From the NCBI GenBank assembly GCA_037127255.1, contig JBANSL010000004.1, positions 34,044,467-34,108,466 on the forward strand: a stretch of 64,000 bases of DNA, given 5' to 3'. Source of the DNA: Persicaria tinctoria (Eukaryota; Streptophyta; Magnoliopsida; Caryophyllales; Polygonaceae). Under the pieces are notes generated by a model. It had not been told where the DNA came from. It made no database searches and worked only from the letters and a program-made list of their open reading frames with translations. Below are positions 45,990 to 54,709 of this stretch, piece by piece. Made by a program: the position numbers and the translations under genes. Numbering within the stretch: the first letter of the stretch is position 1; each line of letters opens with the position of its first letter.

Positions 45990-46604
45990 TCATGGCTCGA
46001 TCCACCCATCCAGTAGCGTCTTCTTGGAGCGACATAATTTAGATCCCTTTTTGCTCAAACTCCATAGGTGTGTGCTCCTCCTCTTCTTATCATATCGTCC
46101 TTTTGTGTCTTCGCTAAACTCGAACAATGGAACCCACTTCTTATGCTCTAAAATCTCCATGTCTTCGAAATCCTGCATCACAAGAAAGACAAGTGAGCAA
46201 TCGTCATTGTCACTATCCTTACCTTGAAAACATAATTTTTTTGAAAAACATAGAAACTTCATTTGTTGAGCCTCTTGGATCCGTACGATCTCATTCTCAA
46301 AATCGGCATGGATCCTTGCAACTCGAGTCTCCAATTGAGTGAAGAAATTCTCCATATGATTCAGCTTGGACGATTGTTGCGAATTTTGTGAGGCTTGATC
46401 TTGACACCCAGGTGGTGCGTATCCCTCAGTGAGATCCCTCTCATAAGAAAGGTGAGGATGCACCGTGTAGTACACCTCTTGTTCCTTTCCAAACGGAGCT
46501 TTCAACACTGGGCAATCACTAGCTACATGACCAAAAGCTCCACAAAACTCACAATAAAATGCATAATAATCCATGATAAGAGCACAACCTGAAATAAAAA
46601 ACAA
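45990..46604 (-). CDS. Zinc-knuckle protein of element E (gag remnant?)
   Basis: A 204-residue frame just inside the 5' LTR carries one CCHC knuckle, CEFCGAFGHVASDC, at about residues 18-31. A helical region NHMENFFTQLETRVARIHAD then resembles the segment after the zinc knuckle in Athila-type gag, and a basic tail contains KKRRS and KSKK-like clusters. No capsid core, protease or pol domain is seen. The frame is uninterrupted, so it may be expressed as a nucleic-acid-binding accessory protein, or it may simply be a surviving gag end. The position, between primer site and body, favours gag origin. Confidence 0.5.
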   Translation of the reverse strand: MFFISGCALIMDYYAFYCEFCGAFGHVASDCPVLKAPFGKEQEVYYTVHPHLSYERDLTEGYAPPGCQDQASQNSQQSSKLNHMENFFTQLETRVARIHADFENEIVRIQEAQQMKFLCFSKKLCFQGKDSDNDDCSLVFLVMQDFEDMEILEHKKWVPLFEFSEDTKGRYDKKRRSTHLWSLSKKGSKLCRSKKTLLDGWIEP

Positions 46605-46679
46605 AAAGGAAAGAAATCAAAAGCAAATGAAAGACTTAGCAAAATCAATTCAAAATAAACAATCAATACTAACAATAGT

Positions 46680-46697
46680 CCCCGGCAACGGCGCCAA
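46680..46697 (-). other. Primer-binding site of element E
   Basis: TTGGCGCCGTTGCCGGGGA on the minus strand, six bases from the LTR start at 46703; same site as element C. Confidence 0.75.
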
Positions 46698-46702
46698 AAA
46701 CT

Positions 46703-47655
46703 TGATAGGCTAAAACCTACACCCACAAGTGAATAGGGTTCAGTTGTAGTATATCGAGTGTCGAATCACAGGGACTATGTGGTATCGATTGTAATTTCAA
46801 ACTGATTAAACTAAACCAATATAATAATGGACAAATATTTATAAGGATGGAGAAAGTAACCAACTAATAATAAAATAACTATACAAAAAGGTGGTATTCA
46901 ACACAATAGATATGAGGCAAATCTAGGATAAAGGATCACCACAATAATTATCTAGTAGATTAATAACGATATTCGTGCCACATCGCATGAGTTTGTTGAA
47001 GGTAGATATCTAAGGTACTTACTAATCTCCTTTCGGTCTCATAGTAATTGTGCCTAAATTAGTTAACCATCTCCTTTCGGTCTCAAGCAACCAATTCAAA
47101 CCCTTTACGCTCTTAGAGCCTAGATCTCAATTGCATCAATATCCGCTTTCGCGCTCAATCAAATACAATCTCGACCTAGAGTTTCTACGATAGCTATTAA
47201 TCCACAAGGAGTTCTATAAAGCTTTCACAATAATAAAATTCCAGGTTCAATCCTAAGGTTCCGATAGTAAGTTATCGCCTTTCGGCCTGAAACCCTTATC
47301 TAATTTCCCTATTAGTCTTATCTCCTTTCGCTCTCAAATTCTAACAGGACTCTAATCAATCATTGAATCAATTAGATTAAGCACATTAGGATTGAATCTA
47401 ACAAGTTCTCAAACAAACGAATATCAATATCAACGCTATCAAGCAATCATTGGGATCACCCAAACCCTAAAACGGAGAAATCAACCAAACATATTATAAT
47501 AAACGTTGAAATAAATTATAGACAGAAATAGATCAAGGTTTAGAATAATATGCAAACCGAAATCTCCGTCCTCGATCCAGAGTATAATACCGAAAACAAA
47601 GAAAGTAAGAAAAGCTAAAACCCTAAGGCCAAAGCCACTGTGCGACAAAACTGAA
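46703..47655 (-). repeat. Truncated second LTR of element E
   Basis: About 950 bp align with 41624-42571 at high identity, then similarity ends abruptly near CTGAA at 47655. The remaining roughly 375 bp of the LTR are absent. Confidence 0.9.
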
Positions 47656-48748
47656 TATCACCTTTGAACTTTTGATTAAGTAATTAACACCTTATAAAGT
47701 TTTATTAGGCGTGATAACATCCGTTAATGTTTTTTTTAGCCCCTTAGCACCCAGCCCCATGTACCTCTCTCTTTCTCGCTCATTTGCTCTGTTTGAGCTT
47801 TCTCTCATACGGTTCTCCTCCTCCTCCCAGGCGCCATTGCTCTGGGCTCTCACCACGACTCTGTGAGTCACCTCCCGCGCGCAGGATCCTCTTCTCTTCT
47901 TCAACCTCCTCCCCGGTACGCCTCCCCGCACCCGGTCGTCACCGATCACACAACGACCCCTAGCCCTCATTCTTTTCGATTTTTCTTCAGATCCGGTATG
48001 AAATCTCACCCTTAATCTATTTCCTTTAGTTGTTCTTTTTTTATTTGGGATTTCGAGTTGGATTGGAACTATCTAGGGTTATTGGGTGCGAATATTTGCG
48101 GAAAAATTGGGGCTTTTTGCCTAGAGTTGATAATGGTGAAGTTTGTGGTTGTGTTGGATTGTTTGAATGCTGAGAAACTAATTTGCCAACAATGTTTACA
48201 AATTAGGGTTCTTCTACCTTGATTCATTGTCAATTTCTAGGCTCAAAGAGTGTAGTTTAGTCCTCAAGTGTGCTTTATTTTAGATGCGTACTTTGCTTGT
48301 TCAGTCCGAAATTGAAGACCTAAATCAGTAGCTTCTTTGTTTACTGTGAACTAAACCCAACACAATTTATCAAAATTAGTGGCTTGAGAGTTGAGTATTG
48401 GGTAGCTTGATCTTTTGTGTTCTGCCAAAATCAATAGGTTACTCAAAAATCACAATCAGTAGCTTCTTTGTATACTTATGGATAATTGGTCGCAAGATGA
48501 ATTTGGAAGCATCATCCATGTTGACTTGATTTGAGGTTGGAAATTCATTTCTCAACTTCATCTTGCAGGTGAAATCTAGAGCTCATTGGTTATTACTTAT
48601 TTACTAAATGCATGTGGATTGGTTTGGACTCAAACTAAACAGTTAGGCATAACATTTGATGGTTTGAGTGTTTTTGTTCCACTTTCGGCTGTATTTCCTT
48701 TTCCCTCCTTCCAGATACAGGTTTAGGGTTTTAGCAGCAGTTTCAACG

Positions 48749-48918
48749 ATGATGATATCGTCAGATTCATCGGAGGCTCTCACCCATCACCGCCGAATCC
48801 GAGAAGGCGATCTCGTCATAGTGTATGAGCGCCAAGGCGTCATGAAATCTGTCAAGGTAACTGCAGGATCTGTTTTCCAGAACCGATTTAGGTCATTCAA
48901 ACACTTGGATTTAGGTAA
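48749..48918 (+). pseudogene. Fragment of tRNA (adenine-58-N1) methyltransferase TRM61
   Basis: The frame reads RIREGDLVIVYERQGVMKSV followed by KVTAGSVFQNRFRSFKHLDL. This matches the N-terminus of eukaryotic TRM61/GCD14, the catalytic subunit that makes m1A58 in tRNA (families show DGDLVIVYERHD, then NRFGVFKH). Only about 55 residues are present, before the SAM-binding fold, and the frame runs out into unrelated sequence at about 48918. A captured, non-functional piece. Confidence 0.7.
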
Positions 48919-48926
48919 ATGTGGCC

Positions 48927-49050
48927 AGAATGGGTCATGTTGAAGCTTCAGTTCCTATCCCAAAGGTTGATGAGGTATTGTTGAAAGTGGAGGCGACAAG
49001 TCTGAATCCGGCTGATTGGAATCTTCCTCGCAAATTCTCTTTTACTCGAG
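48927..49050 (+). pseudogene. Fragment of a quinone-oxidoreductase-like (QORH) gene
   Basis: Nine bases downstream of the TRM61 piece, in another frame, the text GHVEASVPIPKVDEVLLKVE and ATSLNPADWN matches the N-terminal GroES-like segment of zinc-independent medium-chain reductases, most like the chloroplast-envelope quinone oxidoreductase homologue. About 40 residues remain, followed by a stop. The junction with an unrelated gene shows that this is captured cargo. Confidence 0.65.
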
Positions 49051-49549
49051 GTTGATTCTAGCTGGATTTTGTAACTGCTGCTAGTAGTATTGAACTTGTG
49101 ATCCATTGCTGCTATTTTTTTTTTCATTGATTCCATTGTTGTAGAAAATAGTGGAATGTTATAGCCCTTGGCAGGGGCTTATGCCAGCAAGTTTGAAAAC
49201 TCAAAACTATATATCAATTTGAATTGGAATGTAATTAATTAGAATTATATATATTTGTGGTGGAAGGCATATGGAGCATACCTCAAAGATGGTAGCCATC
49301 AAAGGGAACGGGACATTGTATTATTGATTGGATTTGGAGTATATTTGACTTGTTTTATTTGCCTTGATTAATGGTCTTGTTTTATTTGTCTTGATTATTG
49401 GCATCTATGATTTTTTTTTAAATGCGGGATTTTAAAAAACAAATTGAATCTCGTTCACTAAAAATATGCGGGAGGGGCACTGGATGACCCAATCTCATCC
49501 CGTCCCATACCCACCCCAAATATGTCATCAAAACATTTTTAATAAAAAC

Positions 49550-50165
49550 ATGTTATTGACATACAATCGATTAGATAAAACCACTTAGCAAAGTGATATC
49601 ATAGTAAACAAAAAATGTTATCAATAAAAATGTCATCAACAAACAATGTCATCACAAATTATTGAGATCAATAAAGTGTAATAACAAATGTCATCAATGA
49701 AGTGTAATCACAAACGTGTCATCGGTAAATAAAAGTAGAATCGATGAAAATATTTCGATATACAATTGATTAAATTAAAAAAAAAGTGGCATCAAACGAT
49801 TTGATTTAAAAAAATGGCATCAAAACACTGATTTGAAAAAGTTGCATCACATTAAAAGAAAAAATGTCATAAAAACATTACCTTGAAAAAATATGGCATC
49901 ACGAAAACATTACCTTCAAAAAATATGGCATCACGGTAAAAAAAAATATCATAACAAAATTGATATCAAAAAGTGTCATCAGTAGTCAACGGTAAAAAAA
50001 AATGGCATCAATGGTCAATGTGGCATCACAGTAAACAAAAAAATATCAGCAAGATTTGAAAAAAGTGGCATTAAAAAAGTGTCATCAATCCTTTTTATTA
50101 TAAAAGTGACATCAAAGCGAAAATAAAATGACATCAAAACGACAAAAAATGACATCATTCGTTAA
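49550..50165. repeat. TGTCATCAA/TGGCATCAA degenerate minisatellite
   Basis: About 25 copies of an AAATGTCATCAA or AAAATGGCATCAAAA word at irregular 18-35-bp spacing, separated by A-rich spacers. No coding sense. It ends directly at the palindromes at 50175. Confidence 0.75.
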
Positions 50166-50174
50166 AAAAAAATC

Positions 50175-50220
50175 CGTTGACCGGTCAACGCCGGTCAACG
50201 GTCAACGTTGACCGTTGACC
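50175..50220. repeat. Two adjacent perfect palindromes built of W-box cores
   Basis: Positions 50175-50190 form a perfect 16-bp palindrome (CGTTGACCGGTCAACG) and 50193-50220 a perfect 28-bp palindrome. Together they hold six TTGAC/GTCAA cores in both orientations within 46 bp. TTGAC with a C or T after it is the W-box bound by WRKY factors. Confidence 0.9.
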
Positions 50221-50559
50221 TTAATAGTCAAATTGGGAAGGGTGTTAGGTTAGTTAATTAATTTTGTTTGGGTGCTAGTTAGCTAATTTTGTTTGGGTGC
50301 TAACCCTTAATTTTTTCAAATTCAGTCTAATTTTCTAATACAAAAAAATCAGCATATTTGATACGAATTATTTGTTTATATATAAATATGGGTTTGAGTT
50401 TATTTTTAATAATGGTGGTTCAAGATTTTATAAATATTGGTCAAAGTCTTGAAACTATTTAATAAAAGATATAATTATAAATTTTAAACCTATAGTTATA
50501 AAAATCTTGAATCTATAGCTATAAAATCTTGAACTAGTGTTTTTAAAAAAATCTTGAAC

Positions 50560-51790
50560 CTTAAAATTATATCTTTTATTAAGTAGGTTTAAGATTTTAA
50601 AATCTTGAACCAATATTTATATATAAAAAATATATTAGCAAGTAGGAGTAATAATCAATATTTATATAAAAAAAATCTTTACCCTTATAATTATACTATC
50701 ATTTTCTTTTCATGATGTGCTGACTACATTTAAATAGATTCAAGATTTACCTCTAAATTTCTATCTTGTTGGCTTACATTTCATGTTTGTTTATTAAGTA
50801 GGTTTAAGTTTTTTTCATGATATATTGCCTCCATTTAAATTAGGTTCAAGATATTAAAAATCTTGAACACATAGTTATATTTAGCCCTAAGTTGACATCT
50901 TGTAATGTTACTACTATATTTATTGTTTTATGATTTATTGTCTCCATTTAAAATGTTTCATAATTCTTGCTACCATACATTTCAAGTTGGTTTATCAAGT
51001 AGTTTCAAGTTTTTTATGATGTATTTCCTCCATTTTTTTAAAGTAGGTTCAATCTAAGCGACATCTTGTTGCCTTAAATTTTATGTTGATTTTTAAGCAG
51101 GTTCAAGTTTTTTTTTTCATAATGTATTTTTTTCTAAAGGGACATCTTTTTACTTTACATTTCATGTTGATTTATTAAGTAGGTTCAAGTTTTTTTTCAT
51201 GGTGTATCGCCTCCATATAAAGTAGGTTCAAGAATTTTAAATCTTGAACCCATAGTTATTATAGCCCTAAAGTGACATTTTGTTGTCTTACATTTCAGGT
51301 TGGTTTATTATGTAGGTTCAAATTTTTTTCATGGTGTATTGCCTCCATTTAAAGTATGTTCAAGATTTTTCAATTTTGAACCCGTGGTTATTTATTGCCC
51401 TAAAGTGACATCTTGATGCCTTACATTTCATGTTGGTTTATTGAGAAGGTTCAAGTTTTTTTTCTCATGGTGTAGGGCCTCCATTGAAAATAGTTTCAAG
51501 ATTTTTTAATCCTGAACTCATAGTTATATATAGCCTTAAATGACATCTTGTTGTCTTACCTTTCATGTTGGTTTATTGAGTAGGTTCAAGTGTTTTATAT
51601 GGTGTATTGTCTCCATTTAACGTAGGTTCAAGATTTTTAAATCTTGAACCCATAGTTATATATAGCCTAAGGCCCTAAAGTGATATCTTGATGTCTTACA
51701 TTAATTTCATGTTGGTTTATTGAATAGATTCAAGTTTTTTTTTCATGGTGTATTGCCTCCATTTAAAGTAGGTTCACTCATTTCAACACA
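50560..51790. repeat. Tandem satellite of about 135 bp
   Basis: The phrase AAGTAGGTTCAAGTTTTTTT recurs at about 51176, 51311, 51443, 51578 and 51721, i.e. every 132-143 bp, with more diverged units upstream to about 50560. Each unit also carries TGGTGTATTGCCTCCATTTAA, a palindrome TTCAAGATTTTAAATCTTGAA and TTACATTTCATGTTGGTTTA. About eight units in all. Confidence 0.85.
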
Positions 51791-53332
51791 TAATACTCTT
51801 CTTTTATTAATTTTATTTAAGATTCTAAGAAATAACAAAACCATGAAACATAATTCCCGGACAAAACGCCTCATTCAAATGATCTGAAAATGAAATTGGG
51901 ATTATTTAGGTATGCAACTAACATTTTATTAACAAGAGAGGATTCACATTACATATTATGGGTGTCAACAAAGTTATTAAAATTATGATTTGTGTAATAT
52001 GGGTTCATATAACACATTGGAACTATCTTCTTGGGTCCTTTTCATTAAAGAGTAGAGAATTCTCAATTAATTCATTAATTGTTCACTCCATAGATATTAG
52101 GGGTGCCAACAAAAGTATTATACTTATGATTTGTGTAAGAGGAAATGGTAGCAACTAGACCAAAAAATGGGCCTATTTGCACAACTAGACCACAAGGTTA
52201 AAAAATGGGCCAAAATAACCCCTCTACCCCAAGCAAATAAATTGTCCGGTTTTTTGGCACTATTTGTGACCGGGTGTAACAGGTAGGAGAGGAAGGAGAT
52301 CCTGTGATGCTTCCGCGGCGACAGGAGGGTGACGATCTCCGGTCGGTCATTCCCACACCCGTCGGTTCGCCTTTCCGACCGGTCCTCTTCCAGATTAGGG
52401 TTCTGTCCTTCTCTCTCCCTCTCTCCCTACTTCAAAACGCTATGCCGAGCTCCACCACTTGCATCACCGATTTTGCCCCCAAAAGACCTAGAATCGCGAC
52501 CCGGCCTAGTGGTACCACGTCTCGTGCGCCGGCTGTTTCGAAGACCGGCTGCATGCGACCGAGAGCTCGACGGCGCAGACTTCCAGGTCGAGTGCCAGGA
52601 GGAAGATCGTGATCAGGTGAGCCGCAGTTGAGTCCAACAGATCCGCTAGGTTCGCTCTACACAACGGAGTTTCATCGTCCCGAAGGCTCCTCTGTCTTCT
52701 AGGTTTGTAAAACTCCATCCATCTCTGCCTCCTGTGGAAGGTTCTGGTAAGATGTTGGATCGAAGATTCGGCGGCTTCGATCGAAATGGAACTGGAATTG
52801 GACTCTGGAGGTAAGGGATTCATGGTATTATTTGTTTGTTCGAAATCAAATTGGGATGTTTTCATGGTATTTTTAAGCATTAAGAGTCAGGGAGGTGCTT
52901 AAGGGGCAAGATTTGGGGGTTTATTTGAGCTGTGAATGCGTTTGAGTTATGTTGATGCTTAACTCAATCATCCATTACCAAGCAATCATCATAATGAAAA
53001 AGATGAGGTTTCAGATTGAGATTAAAAATAGAGGCATTAAAGTAACAGTTTAATTAGAGACTTGTTTATGAAGAAATTACAGATGATAGGTAGAAGCAAT
53101 TGGAAATTGGCATAGACACCTAACCTAGATTAGATGGTAGGTTGAGAAAGTGCTCCCTATCAACTGTGTTACCACATTTGGTCTATTGTCCAATGCAGAT
53201 GGAAAAATCTGTTGAATTTTAGGACAACATTTCCATCTTGAAATATGGGGTTAAAAAGAAACAAGCTTCATGTTTTGTGTCTTTTCTGCATATGCACACG
53301 GAACCGAGGTAAAACCGTCTTTCTGTACTAGT
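51791..53332. other. No gene supported; duplicated 45-bp phrase and GC-rich block
   Basis: GGTGTCAACAAAGTTATTAA and the next 20 bases near 51960 recur with changes near 52103. A GC-rich block at 52300-52640 has overlapping frames of about 100 residues that resemble no family, and it reads like a 5' leader with a CT-rich start. The rest is AT-rich without signals. Confidence 0.45.
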
Positions 53333-53333
53333 G
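53230..53333. mobile_element. Orphan CACTA-type terminus
   Basis: The stretch ends TTTCTGTACTAGTG at 53333, the inverted form of CACTAGTACAGAAA, preceded by ACCGAGGTAAAACCGTC as in subterminal CACTA sequence. No matching opposite end lies in the window. It differs from the terminus at 37671, so it belongs to another family. Confidence 0.4.
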
Positions 53334-53665
53334 AGGGGGTGGGTTTCTTTTAGAGGAGGTTGCTTCTACACATGAAATTCTTAAGTATGTGAAACTACTG
53401 CTACAAAATTACTAAGTCTATTGGCATATGTTAAATTCTTTTTAAGCTCCTCTGTTATGTGAAACTACAACTACAACATTACAAGGTCTATTATACTGTT
53501 GGGTGTAAACTTCTTAAGTTATGTTTTATGTATTGCTTTGTGCCTTTTGCCGGCCTAAACTAATAATGGAGGAAATGTTTTTTGTATAGTTTCATCAAAT
53601 CGTGGAAAACCTTAAAAAAGATAGCTTTTTTTTTGCATAAAGATTTATGATAGATTTTATAAATA

Positions 53666-53735
53666 GCCTATTAGCTCAATTGGTAGAGCGTTGTGTTTGC
53701 ACACAATGATGTGAGTTCGACTGTCACTTAGGCTA
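53666..53735 (+). tRNA. tRNA-like element, Ala(UGC)-type, probably a pseudo-tRNA
   Basis: 70 bases fold as a tRNA: GCCTA pairs with TAGGC in the acceptor, GCTC with GAGC in the D arm (box A TAGCTCAATTGG is perfect), and TTGTG with CACAA in the anticodon arm around TTTGCA. The box B is imperfect (GAGTTCGACTGTC). The anticodon would be TGC, but the loop is one base short, and two acceptor pairs are mismatched. Two related partial copies at 2541-2613 and 34807-34824 suggest a dispersed tRNA-derived repeat. Confidence 0.45.
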
Positions 53736-53769
53736 ATACGGAGTATGCGTTCATATCTCTCTAGATTTA

Positions 53770-54100
53770 TACGATTGAACATGGTAGGAAATATATACAC
53801 TAATGGCAGGACAATTTATGAATCTGGTACGACAAATTTATGAATTATTAATATCTCTGAACTTATAAAATTATGAACTTGGTAGGAAATATTTAGACTA
53901 GTGGTAGGACAAATTTGTGAACCTGGTAGGATAAATATACGATATTGGTATGATAAAAATGTAATCCCCGAAATTCATGTGTATAACTTGACACTTTTTT
54001 TTTTGATTAATTGTATAACTTGACACTAATGGTAGGATAGATGTACACGAATAGTAAGATATATTTGTACTATTGGAAAGAAGTAGAATTGATATTGATC
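53770..54100. repeat. ATGGTAGGA-type degenerate minisatellite
   Basis: Repeats of AATGGTAGGACAAATTTATG with many variants follow the tRNA-like element, echoing the layout at 2541-3600 although the unit sequence differs. Confidence 0.7.
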
Positions 54101-54321
54101 AATCCACAAATCACAGACTAGTAATTACTGAGGCGCGATTTCGAATTGACCCTAATCTCAATCTCAATTACCAATCCACAAATCCCAATCTCAATCCAAT
54201 TTCTATCAATCAAAATTCATGAATCCAATCTAATTCAATGTTAGAACGACTGAATTAGAGCCTCTACCCTTGAATATAATGTGATAACTCCACTCCCTTG
54301 ATGAAAATCGGAAATGGTTTC

Positions 54322-54357
54322 AAAGGCTTTGACACAAGCTTTGTGTCAAAGGTTTTG
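54322..54357. repeat. Imperfect inverted repeat
   Basis: TTTGACACAA and TTGTGTCAAA face each other across GCT (54328-54350), with outer arms CAAA/TTTG extending the hairpin. It lies about 350 bp before the F LTR; function unknown. Confidence 0.7.
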
Positions 54358-54709
54358 AAGCTACAACTGTGTTGATAAAACACAAAACTTGTATTATTGC
54401 CATATTAGTTCCAAATGTTATTATTATATATATTTCCTGATATCATTATATATATTATACACTAACAATGCAACAAGAATTTCGAATGAAATCTCCTTCT
54501 TTAAGCTAAAGGACATGAAGATCGAATCTGGTGGATCATGGCTTCAAAGTTTCCCAGAATAGAAGATTGTGAAGATTCCCTCTTAAGCCATGATCTGTTC
54601 TAGCCGTTGAAGAAGATCCTTAGGCGCCGATTTGTTCAAACATAAAAATGAGATGAAAAAGAGAAGATAGAGACAGTTGTCGAACACAAGCATTCATTCG
54701 CACTAAAGC

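Larger units (their letters stand above)
41624..47655 (-). mobile_element. Non-autonomous gypsy-type element E, right LTR truncated
   Basis: LTR copies start at 41624 and 46703 (TGATTGGCTAAAACC, TGATAGGCTAAAACC). The left one is complete (1325 bp, ending TGTTATCA at 42948); the right one loses homology at about 47655. On the minus strand the primer site at 46697-46680 is the same as in element C, and a polypurine tract ATGGGGTGATT abuts the LTR at 42949. The interior of about 3.75 kb has one zinc-knuckle frame and no pol. It sits in the gag of copia D. The missing right part explains the absent target duplication. Confidence 0.88.
47656..50310 (+). mobile_element. Gene-fragment-carrying chimera (Pack-type or Helitron candidate)
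   Basis: Between the broken LTR of E and the satellite lies a block with a GC-rich leader (47740-48000), pieces of two unrelated genes in the same orientation (48749-48918 and 48927-49050), a TCATCAA-type minisatellite (49550-50160) and large palindromes (50175-50220). Weak inverted similarity (TTAAGTAATTAACACC near 47680; GGGTGTTAGGTTAGTTAATTAA near 50233) may be its ends. The class cannot be settled from the sequence. Confidence 0.4.

Noticed and set aside
47692..48009. 105-residue Arg-rich minus-strand frame
   Set aside because: Opposite to the leader-like CT-rich plus strand; composition artefact.
52304..52631. Two overlapping Arg/Pro-rich frames of about 100 residues
   Set aside because: Overlap in different frames of a GC-rich block, no family likeness; kept only as an unexplained leader-like segment.
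53666..53735. Functional tRNA-Ala gene
   Set aside because: Anticodon loop one base short, acceptor mismatches, imperfect box B and related broken copies favour a tRNA-derived repeat.
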